A stretch of DNA of 64,000 nt from NCBI RefSeq assembly GCF_029167645.1, contig NZ_CP119147.1, forward strand, positions 4,792,501 to 4,856,500, in the 5' to 3' direction. How positions within the stretch are numbered: position 1 is the stretch's first letter; each line of letters opens with the position of its first letter. A model generated the notes under the pieces. That model did not search any database and was not told the DNA's origin. It worked only from the letters and a program-made list of their open reading frames with translations. Origin of the DNA: Streptomyces sp. AM 2-1-1 (GTDB lineage Bacteria; Actinomycetota; Actinomycetes; Streptomycetales; Streptomycetaceae). Positions 16,652 to 28,032 of this stretch are shown piece after piece. A program made the position numbers and the translations under genes.

Positions 16652-18169
16652 GTGACTTCTGCGTTTTCTGAGATTTCAGCGCTTCAAGATTCCGACACAG
16701 CGACCGGCCCGGCCCTCCGCGCCGGATCGGGCGCGCGCCGACTGCGGGGACGGGGCACCGGGCTCGCCCGCCTGGCCTCCACCGCACTGGTCACCGGCCT
16801 CGTCGCGGCGGGCGCACTCGCCGGCACGGGCACGGCTGCGGCCGACGACGCGGCCCCTCAGCACCAGGGCGGCGCGACCGCTGTCCTGGACGGGCTGAAG
16901 ACGTACGACTCCGCCGTGATCAAGACGGCCGGCGAAGAGCCGAAGAAGGTGTCCGCCGGCCTCTTCGAGATGACCGTCGACGGCGGCGGCAAGCTCAAGA
17001 CGTACTGCATCGACATCCACAACCCGACCCAGGGTCAGGCGGCGTACAAGGAGACTCCCTGGGCGGAGTCCTCGCTCGGCAAGAACGAGAACGCCGGGCG
17101 CATCCGCTGGATCCTGGAGCACTCCTACCCGCAGGTCGACGACCTCGCCTCGCTCGCGGCGAAGGCCGGTACCGGCCCGCTCACCGAGGGCACTGCCGCG
17201 GCCGGCACCCAGGTCGCCATCTGGCGTTACTCGGACGGTGCCGACGTCACCGCCGTGAACAAGGACGCCGAGAAGCTCGCCGACTACCTGCAGGGCGCGG
17301 CCCAGAACAGCAGTGAGCCCCAGGCCTCGCTGACGCTGAGCCCGCCGGCGGTCTCCGGTCAGGCCGGCGGTCTGCTCGGCCCGGTCACCGTCCACACGGA
17401 CGCTGCCGAGACCACGGTGGCCCCGCCGGCCGACGCCGTCGCCAGCGGCGTCAAGATCACCGACAAGGACGGCAACCCCGTCTCGAAGGCGACCGACGGC
17501 ACCGAGCTCTACTTCGACGTGCCGAAGGACACGGCGGACGGTTCCGCCTCGCTCACCGTGCAGGCCACCACCTCCGTGCCGGTCGGCCGTGTCTTCACCG
17601 GTGTGACGACCACCAGCCAGACGCAGATCCTGGCCGGTTCCAGCGAGTCCGTCGTCTCCGCGCAGGCCACCGCCGACTGGGCCGCCAAGGGCCCGGTTCC
17701 CGCGGTGACCGCGCAGAAGAACTGTGTCGCGGGTGGCCTCGACGTCACCACGAGCAACAACGGTGACAAGCCGTTCACCTTCACGATCTCCGGCACCGAG
17801 TACACCGTCGAGGCCGGCGGCACGAAGACCGTGACGGTCCCCGTCGCCGAGGACGCGACGTACGACGTCACCGTCACCGGTGAGGGCGGCTTCGAGCAGA
17901 ACTTCAAGGGCGTCCTCGACTGCGTCACGGTCTCGGACACCACCCCGGACGACGACAAGGGCACGGACACGCAGACCGGCGCCTCGCCCAGCCCTGCCAC
18001 GACCCCCGTCGCGGCCGACACGACCGGCGGCGCCGAGGGTGACCTCGCCGCGACCGGTGGCTCCAGCGCGACCCCGATCATCGCGGGTGTCGCCGTGGCG
18101 CTCGTCGTCCTCGGTGGCGGAGCGGTCTTCTTCCTCCGCCGCAAGAAGTCGGCCGCCGGCGCCCAGTAG
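16652..18169 (+). CDS. Thioester-domain (TQXA) surface protein with LAxTG anchor
   Basis: A 505-residue secreted, wall-attached protein. GTG 16652 follows GGAGGGG. A long signal peptide with a twin-Arg-like basic stretch and hydrophobic core (LVTGLVAAGALAGTGTAAA) precedes the mature part. The thioester domain carries KTYCIDIHNP near residue 118 and GTQVAIWRYSDG near 186; the Cys and Gln would form the internal thioester that lets such domains bind covalently to surfaces. Two immunoglobulin-like regions follow. A Thr/Asp/Pro-rich spacer leads to LAATGG, a membrane helix and RRKK, a class E sortase signal. A 15-bp terminator follows the gene, which looks monocistronic. Confidence 0.88.
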   Translation: MTSAFSEISALQDSDTATGPALRAGSGARRLRGRGTGLARLASTALVTGLVAAGALAGTGTAAADDAAPQHQGGATAVLDGLKTYDSAVIKTAGEEPKKVSAGLFEMTVDGGGKLKTYCIDIHNPTQGQAAYKETPWAESSLGKNENAGRIRWILEHSYPQVDDLASLAAKAGTGPLTEGTAAAGTQVAIWRYSDGADVTAVNKDAEKLADYLQGAAQNSSEPQASLTLSPPAVSGQAGGLLGPVTVHTDAAETTVAPPADAVASGVKITDKDGNPVSKATDGTELYFDVPKDTADGSASLTVQATTSVPVGRVFTGVTTTSQTQILAGSSESVVSAQATADWAAKGPVPAVTAQKNCVAGGLDVTTSNNGDKPFTFTISGTEYTVEAGGTKTVTVPVAEDATYDVTVTGEGGFEQNFKGVLDCVTVSDTTPDDDKGTDTQTGASPSPATTPVAADTTGGAEGDLAATGGSSATPIIAGVAVALVVLGGGAVFFLRRKKSAAGAQ

Positions 18170-18272
18170 GGGCCGGGCGCACGCGATGACCGCGCGCGCC
18201 GCGCTCCGACCGGACGCAGGACCGCACGACTCGTAGGACCGTATGACCGCACGCCGCGCATGACCGTCTGAC

Positions 18273-18319
18273 CGAAGGCCCCGTCCGTCCCGCATCTCCG
18301 GGGGCGGACGGGGCCTTCG
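18273..18319 (+). terminator. Terminator of the thioester protein gene
   Basis: Perfect 15-bp stem CGAAGGCCCCGTCCG / CGGACGGGGCCTTCG with a 17-nt loop, about 100 nt after the stop codon. Confidence 0.8.
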
Positions 18320-18427
18320 CGTGCACGGGGCGGGCACGCCGAGCCCCACGGTCGCGGGGTCCACGGCCACGGGGCCTTCGCGTGTACGGGCCGGGCCGGG
18401 CCGTCTCCAAGCCGTCGACACCCGCCC

Positions 18428-18477
18428 GCCGCCGGACCGCGCCGCCGGACCGCGCCGCCGGACCGTGCCGCCGGACC
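18428..18477. repeat. 13-bp tandem repeat
   Basis: Nearly four copies of GCCGCCGGACCGC with only one changed base in copy 3 and a truncated last copy. It is intergenic, upstream of ettA. Confidence 0.8.
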
Positions 18478-18650
18478 CCGGGGGCGGCTTCGGGGGCCTC
18501 GTCCGGAGATGTCACCCCCGCCGCCCGCCGCACGGCCCCCGCCGCCCCGCAGGTCAGCGGCCCCGGGTGGGACGGGTTTCTCCCGTGGGCTTGTCGTCAG
18601 GCAAGATGGGTGTATCTGCCCACACCTCTATTGCTGCCGGACGGTTTCTC

Positions 18651-20315
<1,665 letters not shown>

Positions 20316-20320
20316 TCACC

Positions 20321-20743
20321 GTGGCCCGTCACCTCTACCCCTGCCCGCTGCGCTGGTCGGACATGGACGCCTTCGGCCACGTCAACAACGTGGTCTTCCT
20401 CCGCTACCTGGAGGAGGCGCGCATCGACTTCATGTTCCGGCTGGCGCCGGGGGACGGCTCGCCGTCCTTCGCGGGCGGATCCGTCGTCGCCCGCCACGAG
20501 ATCGACTACCTCCGGCCGCTGGTCCACCGCCACGCGCCGGTGACCGTCGAGTCCTGGGTCACGAAGATCGGCGCGGCGTCGCTGACGATCGCGTACGAGA
20601 TCAAGGACGCGGACCTGGTGTATGTACGGGCTGCCACGGTCGTCGTGCCCTACAACCTGGTGGAAGGGCGGCCCCGGCGGATCTCCGCCGAGGAGAAGCT
20701 CTTCCTCCAGGAGTACATGGAGCAGGAGCCCGCCCCGGCATGA
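20321..20743 (+). CDS. Acyl-CoA thioesterase, hotdog fold
   Basis: A 140-residue protein of the 4-hydroxybenzoyl-CoA thioesterase family. The active-site region RWSDMDAFGHVNNVVFLRYLEEARIDF contains the family's catalytic Asp (SDMDAFGHVNN) and helix. The strands VVARHEIDYLRPLVHR, VTVESWVTKIGAASLTIAYEI and YVRAATVVVPYN complete the hotdog fold. It starts at GTG 20321, 5 nt after ettA, and overlaps the next gene by ATGA, so the three form an operon. The substrate is unknown. Confidence 0.88.
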   Translation: MARHLYPCPLRWSDMDAFGHVNNVVFLRYLEEARIDFMFRLAPGDGSPSFAGGSVVARHEIDYLRPLVHRHAPVTVESWVTKIGAASLTIAYEIKDADLVYVRAATVVVPYNLVEGRPRRISAEEKLFLQEYMEQEPAPA

Positions 20744-21510
20744 CGATGCCCGTGCACCCGGTGCTCTTCGCCGACGCGAGGGAGGCGGCGGACCTCGCCG
20801 CCTTCCTCGGCCGGCTGCTCCACTACGACCGCGCCGCCGCCGTCCGCCTCCAGGCGGCCGGCGGCGCGCTGGCCGTGTTCGGCCGCCCGCCGTCGTTCGA
20901 CGTACTGGCGATCCGTACGGCACGCCTCGCCGGAGCCGGAGCCGGCAGTGAAGCCGGAGCCGGTACTGAACCCGGAGCCGGTACCGGGACCGGTGCGGTT
21001 GCGGGCCCCGGGACCGGGAGCTTCGACGTCACGGTGTCGGCGGGGGAGTTCCTGGAGACGCTCGACCCCGCGGGGGGCACCGGCGGGACCGGCACCGTGC
21101 CCCGCCCCGTCACCGGGCCGCCCTGGGCGGGGATGCTGCCGCCACGCGGCCCCTGGCGCGAAGTTCCGGGACTGCCGGGACCGCAGGAGCTGCGTACCGC
21201 GCTGAGCACGGCGGTCGGCGAGTTCCGCAGCCGCGACGGAGCGCTGCCCGAGGAACGGCGCACCCGCACCGAACGCGACCTGATCGGCCGTGAGATCTGG
21301 TCCCGGCCGGTCGGCGGAACCCCGCTCCCGCTGCGGGCCGTGCACGCCGCCCACTCGCTCGGATTCCTGCGCCCCCAACCCGGCCTGCCGGTCCACCTGC
21401 TGTCGTCCGGATCCTGGCTGCGCCTGCGGACCCCGTACGGCTCCGTCGCCCTGCGGACCGCGGGCAGCGGCGGGCTCGGCGCGCTCCAGGTGTCGGTCGG
21501 CCGACGCTGA
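20740..21510 (+). CDS. Conserved hypothetical protein with Gly/Ala-rich insert
   Basis: A 256-residue protein coupled to the thioesterase gene (ATGA). The N-terminal 65 residues (FADAREAADLAAFLGRLLHY, then VRLQAAGGALAVFGRPPSFDVLAIRTARL) look like a small alpha/beta unit. A Gly/Ala/Thr/Glu repeat of about 35 residues follows, then an ordered C-terminal part with PPRGPWREV, RRTRTERDLIGREIWSRPV, AVHAAHSLGFLRP and GSWLRLRTPYGSVALR. There is no signal peptide or membrane helix. I recognise it only as a Streptomyces conserved hypothetical. Its operon with ettA and a thioesterase gives no clear function. Confidence 0.8.
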   Translation: MTMPVHPVLFADAREAADLAAFLGRLLHYDRAAAVRLQAAGGALAVFGRPPSFDVLAIRTARLAGAGAGSEAGAGTEPGAGTGTGAVAGPGTGSFDVTVSAGEFLETLDPAGGTGGTGTVPRPVTGPPWAGMLPPRGPWREVPGLPGPQELRTALSTAVGEFRSRDGALPEERRTRTERDLIGREIWSRPVGGTPLPLRAVHAAHSLGFLRPQPGLPVHLLSSGSWLRLRTPYGSVALRTAGSGGLGALQVSVGRR

Positions 21511-21534
21511 CCGCCCCCCTGCCCCCGGGGCGTC

Positions 21535-21939
21535 TCACTCCGCCGAGTTGATCATCGAGGCGGCGGCGTAGGTCAGGTAGGACCACAGCTGCTCCTCGTG
21601 CTCGGGGGAGAGCCCCTGCTCGTCCAGGGCCACCCGCATGTGCGCGAGCCAGGCGTCGTGCGCCGCCCGGTCCACCCGGAAGGGCGCGTGCCGCATCCGC
21701 AGCCGGGGATGTCCCCGGTGGTCGCTGTAGGTCCGGGGACCGCCCCAGTACTGCATCAGGAAGAGCGTGAACCGCTCCTCGGCCGGACCCAGGTCCTCCT
21801 CCGGGTACATCGGCCGCAGCAGCGGGTCCTCGGCGACCCCCTCGTAGAAGCGGTGCACCAGGCGCCGGAAGGTCGCCTCGCCGCCGACCTGCTCGTAGAA
21901 GGTCTGCTCCTGCAGCGTGTCGCGCGGGTTCTCTGTCAC
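21535..21939 (-). CDS. Truncated hemoglobin, group II (GlbO-like)
   Basis: A 134-residue 2-on-2 globin. It has YEQVGGEATFRRLVHRFYEGVAEDPLLRPMYPE at the N-terminus, the B10/CD1-type region LGPAEERFTLFLMQYWGGPRTYSD, and the proximal histidine in RMRHAPFRV. The Trp in WLAHMRVAL and the Trp/Tyr pattern of the heme pocket fit group II, as in actinobacterial GlbO, which binds oxygen or NO. GTG 21939 follows a weak GGACAG site. It faces the ettA operon tail to tail, with 24 nt between stops. Confidence 0.88.
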   Translation of the reverse strand: MTENPRDTLQEQTFYEQVGGEATFRRLVHRFYEGVAEDPLLRPMYPEEDLGPAEERFTLFLMQYWGGPRTYSDHRGHPRLRMRHAPFRVDRAAHDAWLAHMRVALDEQGLSPEHEEQLWSYLTYAAASMINSAE

Positions 21940-22084
21940 CTGTCCATGGTCGCAGACGCACCGGCCGAGGTCGGGGGTCCTAGGACCCCGGCGGACCGCA
22001 CCGGGGGCTGCCCCCGGGAAGGCGGACGGCGGGCGGCCGGAGCACGCGCTCGCCCGACGGGCGCCGCCGCAGGAGAGTGGAGGC

Positions 22085-23074
22085 ATGGCTGCCCGAGAGC
22101 GCGGTGCGCGCGATCCGTTCGAGACCGAGGGGGCCGCGGCCCGCCGGGCCATGGTGCGGCTCATCGTCGCCGGTGGCGGGCTGACGGACCCCGCCTGGCG
22201 CGCGGCCTTCGAGGAGGTGCCCCGCCACCTCTTCGTGCCGTACTACTACGAGGGCGGGCTGCTCGGCCGCGTCCGGCTCTGGTGCGAGGACCCCGACCCC
22301 GAGCGCCGCGAGCAGTGGCTGCGCGGTGCGTACGCGGACGGGCCACTGGCGACCCGGATGAAGGACGGCGAACTCGTCTCCTCCAGCAGCCAGCCGTCCC
22401 TGATGGCGCTCATGCTCGAGGAGCTCGACGTGCGCGACGGCCGGCGGGTGCTGGAGATCGGCGCCGGTACCGGCTACAACGCGGCCCTGCTCGCCCACCG
22501 GCTCGGAGACGGGGCGGTCACCACCGTCGACCTCGACCCGGAGATCACCGAAGCCGCCCGCCGCCACCTCGCCGCCGCCGGCTACCGCCCCGCCGTCGTC
22601 ACCGGCGACGGGGCGCGCGGCTGCGCCTCGCGGGGCCCGTACGACCGGATCATCGCGACCTGCACCCTGCCGCTGATCCCCGAGGCCTGGCTCGCGCAGT
22701 GCGCCCCGGACGCACGCGTCCTGGCCCCCTTCTCCACCGGACTGATCTCGCTCCGGGTGCGGGAGACCGCGGACGGGCGCCGCGCGGAAGGCCACTTCCT
22801 GCACACCCCGGCGTTCTTCGTACCGCTGCGCGGAACACCGCCCCGCCCCGGTGGTTCCGCACGGCGGACGACGGGGGACGACCTCTTCTCGTTCCTGCTC
22901 GCCCTGGCGGGAGGCTCGCTCGACGCGGAGGAGGCGATGAACCTCTGGGAGGGCGAGGGCCGCCCCGACCGGGAACGCTTCGGCCTCACCGTCGAACGGG
23001 GCCGCCAGTGGGCCTGGCTGGACGACCCGCAGGGCCCGTACACCTGGCCCCTCACCGGTCACGAGGAGCGGTGA
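22085..23074 (+). CDS. PCMT-like SAM-dependent methyltransferase
   Basis: A 329-residue cytoplasmic protein related to protein-L-isoaspartate O-methyltransferase. It has the PCMT start (VPRHLFVPYYY), a pre-motif region SSSSQPSLMALMLEEL, SAM motif I VLEIGAGTGYNAALLA near residue 122, TTVDLDPEITEAA, then GDGARGCASRGPYDRIIATC and a characteristic C-terminal extension of about 100 residues. In Streptomyces such extended PCMT-like proteins often modify peptides or repair proteins; the substrate here cannot be told. ATG 22085 follows AGGAGAGTGGAGG. It is divergent from the globin gene. Confidence 0.85.
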   Translation: MAARERGARDPFETEGAAARRAMVRLIVAGGGLTDPAWRAAFEEVPRHLFVPYYYEGGLLGRVRLWCEDPDPERREQWLRGAYADGPLATRMKDGELVSSSSQPSLMALMLEELDVRDGRRVLEIGAGTGYNAALLAHRLGDGAVTTVDLDPEITEAARRHLAAAGYRPAVVTGDGARGCASRGPYDRIIATCTLPLIPEAWLAQCAPDARVLAPFSTGLISLRVRETADGRRAEGHFLHTPAFFVPLRGTPPRPGGSARRTTGDDLFSFLLALAGGSLDAEEAMNLWEGEGRPDRERFGLTVERGRQWAWLDDPQGPYTWPLTGHEER

Positions 23075-23125
23075 GGGGCGAGCGTACGGGCCCTGCGGGT
23101 GCGCCGGGGCACGGAGTGCGGCGGA

Positions 23126-24625
23126 TCAGCCGCGGCGGACCGTGATCGTCGTCCAGGCACCGACGTGCACCTGGTCGCCGTCCTGGAGAGGAACCGGCAC
23201 GTACGGCTGGATCGGCTCCTCGGCACCGTTGAGCGTGGTGCCGTTGGTGGAGTTCTGGTCCACCACCGCCCAGCCCCCGTCCGGCTGCTGCACCAGAACC
23301 GCGTGCTGGTGCGAGACGCCCGGGTCCTCCGGAGGCACCGCGAGGTCGATGTCGGGCGACTCACCGGTGCTGTGCCGGCGGCGGCCGATGGTGACCTGGC
23401 CGCCCGTGAGCTGGAGGTGCTGCTCGGGCGAGTAGGCGGGCAGGTTGAGCCCACCGGCCTCCGGCCCGCTGCGCTGCATCATCGCCAGGAAGTAGTCCCG
23501 GTCGGGCGCGATCACCGCCGTCCAGGTGGCCGGCCGCGGCGGCTCCTGGCCGCCACCGGGACCACCCTGTGCCCCCGGACCCGCGTGCTGAGGGCCGGGG
23601 AAGCCGCCCTGGCCGGGGAACGGCGGCGGGAAGCCCTCCTGCGGGTTCTGGAAGTTCTGCGGCACCGCGGAGTGCTGCTGATTCGGCGGGCTCTGCTGCT
23701 GGAAGGCGTGCGGCTGCGACTGCACGGGGGCCTGCGGTGCCTGGGGCCGGCCCTGGGCCTGCGAGGGAGGCGGCAGCATCCAGTCGTCCGCGTCCGGCGG
23801 CGATGACGGACCGGGTCCCGGCACGGGCGGCGCGCTCTGCTGGAACGCCGGCGGCGGACCCTGCGGATACGCGGGCGGCGCGGCCTGCCGGCCACCCTGC
23901 GGCGGACCCGGCTGTCCGGGCCCGCCCTGCCCGCCCTGCGGGAACGACGGCTCTCCGGGGTGCCCGGGGAACTGCGGCCGGCCGCCCTGCGTGAACTGCG
24001 GGGGCTGCTGGCCACCCTGCTGGCCTTGCTGTGGTCCCTGCTGGCCTTGCTGTCCCTGGGGTCCGGGCGGCGGTCCCTGCTGGAAGGCGCTGGGCGGTGC
24101 CTGCCGTCCCTCGCGGTCCGGTACGAGCGGCTCCGCCGGGCGGTTCAGCTGCGAGGGACGCGAGCTCTGGTACTCGAAGGGATCGCGCTGCTGCGGAGGC
24201 TGCCCCTGCTGCCCCTGCTGCGGCTGCTGGCTCTGCGGGGGCTGCTGGGCGGCCGGCGGCCGGTGCGGTCCGGGCTGCGCCTGGAAACCGGGCGGCAGAT
24301 GGAGACCGGGCACCGGAGCTCCACCGGCGCCGGGCTGCGGAGCCAGCGGCGTGTACGAGGTCGCCGTGTTGGTGAGGAAGTTCCACCGGCACTCCTCGCA
24401 GAACGGCCCCCCGGGCTCACGCGGGGTGCGGCACTGCGGGCAGAGCTCGACGGCCGCGGTCGGCTGACCGCCGGGGCCGGGGCCCTGGGGATAGCCGTAC
24501 CCGGGCGCGGGCGGCGCCGGCGGCGGGGGGACGGCACCGGGCGCACCCGCCCCGGTCATGCGGTGTCCGCAGACCTCGCACCAGTCCTCGGAACCCGACT
24601 GGTGTCCGTTCGGGCAGGTCGACAT
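23126..24625 (-). CDS. FHA-domain protein with two zinc ribbons
   Basis: A 499-residue protein. The N-terminus carries two Cys4 units, CPNGHQSGSEDWCEVCG (residues 4-20) and CPQCRTPREPGGPFCEECRW (about 62-81). A Gln/Pro/Gly-rich disordered linker of about 250 residues follows. The C-terminal 90 residues form an FHA phosphothreonine-binding domain with GRRRHSTGESPDI, the VSHQHA motif and NSTNGT. It therefore reads phosphothreonines made by a Ser/Thr kinase. It is the last gene of the minus-strand signalling cluster that contains a PknG-like kinase and a PP2C phosphatase. ATG 24625 follows GAGGGGGAAGAG. Confidence 0.9.
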   Translation of the reverse strand: MSTCPNGHQSGSEDWCEVCGHRMTGAGAPGAVPPPPAPPAPGYGYPQGPGPGGQPTAAVELCPQCRTPREPGGPFCEECRWNFLTNTATSYTPLAPQPGAGGAPVPGLHLPPGFQAQPGPHRPPAAQQPPQSQQPQQGQQGQPPQQRDPFEYQSSRPSQLNRPAEPLVPDREGRQAPPSAFQQGPPPGPQGQQGQQGPQQGQQGGQQPPQFTQGGRPQFPGHPGEPSFPQGGQGGPGQPGPPQGGRQAAPPAYPQGPPPAFQQSAPPVPGPGPSSPPDADDWMLPPPSQAQGRPQAPQAPVQSQPHAFQQQSPPNQQHSAVPQNFQNPQEGFPPPFPGQGGFPGPQHAGPGAQGGPGGGQEPPRPATWTAVIAPDRDYFLAMMQRSGPEAGGLNLPAYSPEQHLQLTGGQVTIGRRRHSTGESPDIDLAVPPEDPGVSHQHAVLVQQPDGGWAVVDQNSTNGTTLNGAEEPIQPYVPVPLQDGDQVHVGAWTTITVRRG

Positions 24626-24769
24626 GGGGCTCTTCCCCCTCTCCTCGTCCGGCCGGTAGGCCGTCGTGCCGGTCGGTCGCCGTACGCCCGGCGGGGCGGA
24701 CCACCGCCACCGCCATCCGGACGACCCTCCCGACCAGCTCCGTCTCTGTCGTTTCTGTCGTTTCTGGGG

Positions 24770-26128
24770 CTACTTCTTGACGCGAACGGTCTTGGTGGAG
24801 CGCGTTTCGAGAGTCATCTCGTCCGCTTCCGCGACCTTCGCTTTCAGTCGCACAGTACCCGTCGCGGCGTCGACGACGTCGACCACCTTCGAAAGCAACT
24901 TCGCGGTGTCCTCGTTGCCGGAAGCCGACGCGAGCTGCACCGCGCGCCCCAGTTTCGCGGTCGCCCCGTCCAGGTCGCCGGCCTTGCGCGCGTCGAGCCC
25001 CTGCTGGATCACCCGCGCCAGTTCCGCCTGGCCCGTATAGTGCGCGACCTGCGGATTCATCGCCGTGGACGCCACCATGTCATCGGTCCACACCGCCCGC
25101 ACGAGCCCTTGCGCGAGGGTCTGCGCAGCGCCCTCCCCGGAGGGGGCGGGGAGGACCAGGGAGACCCGCGCCGCCAGCATCTCCTGGCCGATCCGGGCCT
25201 GCGGAACCCTGACACAGACGTGATAATCGCGGGATTCGTCACCCCAGGACCCGGTCGGATAGTCCCCGGCGCGGGGACCCGCCTCCGTGCGGCGGCCGCT
25301 CAGGTCGGCGACCGCCGGAGCGACCTGCTTCACGAAGAGGATCTCGGTGTCCACCGGGGTCCAGAGCCGCAGCGCCACGTCCGCGACCTCCTTGCCCATG
25401 GCGTTCTCCATCATCCGCGTGAAATCGGCCGCCAGACCGGCCGGGTCGGCGACGATGTCGGCGGTGCCCAGCAGGGCGGAGGCCACGGCGGTGACCTCCT
25501 TCACCTCCCAGTCGGTGCCGACTCCGCGGGCGTCACAGGTGAAGCGGCCCGCGCAGGCGTCCAGGGCGGCCCGCAGGTCCTCCGGTGCCTCGTGCTCGTT
25601 GCGCCCGTCGGTCAGCAGGATGCCGTGCCGCAGACCGGCGCCGGCGGTGTCGAAGAGCCGGTCCGCGAGGCGCAGCCAGGTGCCGATGGCCGTGCCGCCG
25701 CCCGCGCCGAGACCGCGCAGCGCCTTCTTGGCCTGTGCCTTCGTCAGATGATCGGCCGTGGCGAGGCGGCCGTTGCCCGGGTAGACGTCCTTCGCCACGT
25801 GCGTACCGGCCACCACCGCGAACAGGGTGCCGTCGCGCAGGGTGTCGATGGCCGCCGCCGTGGCGTCCCGGGCGTTGCGCATCTTGGTGGGCGGGTACTC
25901 CATCGAGCCGGAGCAGTCGACCATGAGCACCACGGCGCCCCCCGACGCAGGCGCGGGTGCGGCGGACGCGTCGGCGGACCGGGCGAGCGGCACGCCGCCG
26001 GTCGTACCGCCGCCGATGGCGGTGACGGTGACGATCGCGTTGACCTCACGCCCGCCCTCGGGCAGATAAGCGTTCTGGTACACGTCGACGGAGAACTGCG
26101 GCTGCTGCGACTTGGAGAAGTTGGCCAT
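24770..26128 (-). CDS. VWA-domain protein (TerY-like)
   Basis: A 452-residue protein. It begins MANFSKSQQPQFSVDVYQNA and has a von Willebrand factor A domain at about 60-250 with the MIDAS motif LMVDCSGSME near residue 70, a Thr in the second loop and GILLTDGRNEHE. A beta-rich region and a helical C-terminal part (EDTAKLLSKVVDVVDA) follow. There is no signal peptide. VWA proteins paired with PP2C and kinase genes form the TerY-phosphorylation type triads described in bacteria. ATG 26128 follows AGGAGC; the frame upstream of it has no such site. It lies between the PP2C and FHA genes. Confidence 0.88.
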   Translation of the reverse strand: MANFSKSQQPQFSVDVYQNAYLPEGGREVNAIVTVTAIGGGTTGGVPLARSADASAAPAPASGGAVVLMVDCSGSMEYPPTKMRNARDATAAAIDTLRDGTLFAVVAGTHVAKDVYPGNGRLATADHLTKAQAKKALRGLGAGGGTAIGTWLRLADRLFDTAGAGLRHGILLTDGRNEHEAPEDLRAALDACAGRFTCDARGVGTDWEVKEVTAVASALLGTADIVADPAGLAADFTRMMENAMGKEVADVALRLWTPVDTEILFVKQVAPAVADLSGRRTEAGPRAGDYPTGSWGDESRDYHVCVRVPQARIGQEMLAARVSLVLPAPSGEGAAQTLAQGLVRAVWTDDMVASTAMNPQVAHYTGQAELARVIQQGLDARKAGDLDGATAKLGRAVQLASASGNEDTAKLLSKVVDVVDAATGTVRLKAKVAEADEMTLETRSTKTVRVKK

Positions 26129-26335
26129 GGAGCTGCTCCTCGATGCCCCACCGAGGGGACGGATACGGGTGTGCGGGCGACGGACCGGGACCGGGACAAG
26201 CAACTCCGGACGCGGGCGTACGAGCGGGCGGACGGCGGCTGACGAGCGGGCGTGGAGCGTGCGGTCGAACACGCTGACGAGCGGGCGTGGAACGGCCGGG
26301 CAGCCGGGGAGCGGTCGGTGGACGGACCGGGAGCG

Positions 26336-28030
<1,695 letters not shown>

Positions 28031-28032
28031 CT

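Larger units (their letters stand above)
18170..18650. other. Intergenic region with terminator and repeats upstream of ettA
   Basis: Holds the terminator of the thioester protein gene, two partial copies of GGGGCCTTCGCGTG (about 18311 and 18373), and a 13-bp tandem repeat (18428-18477). The ettA promoter presumably lies in its right end. No gene is seen. Confidence 0.6.
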
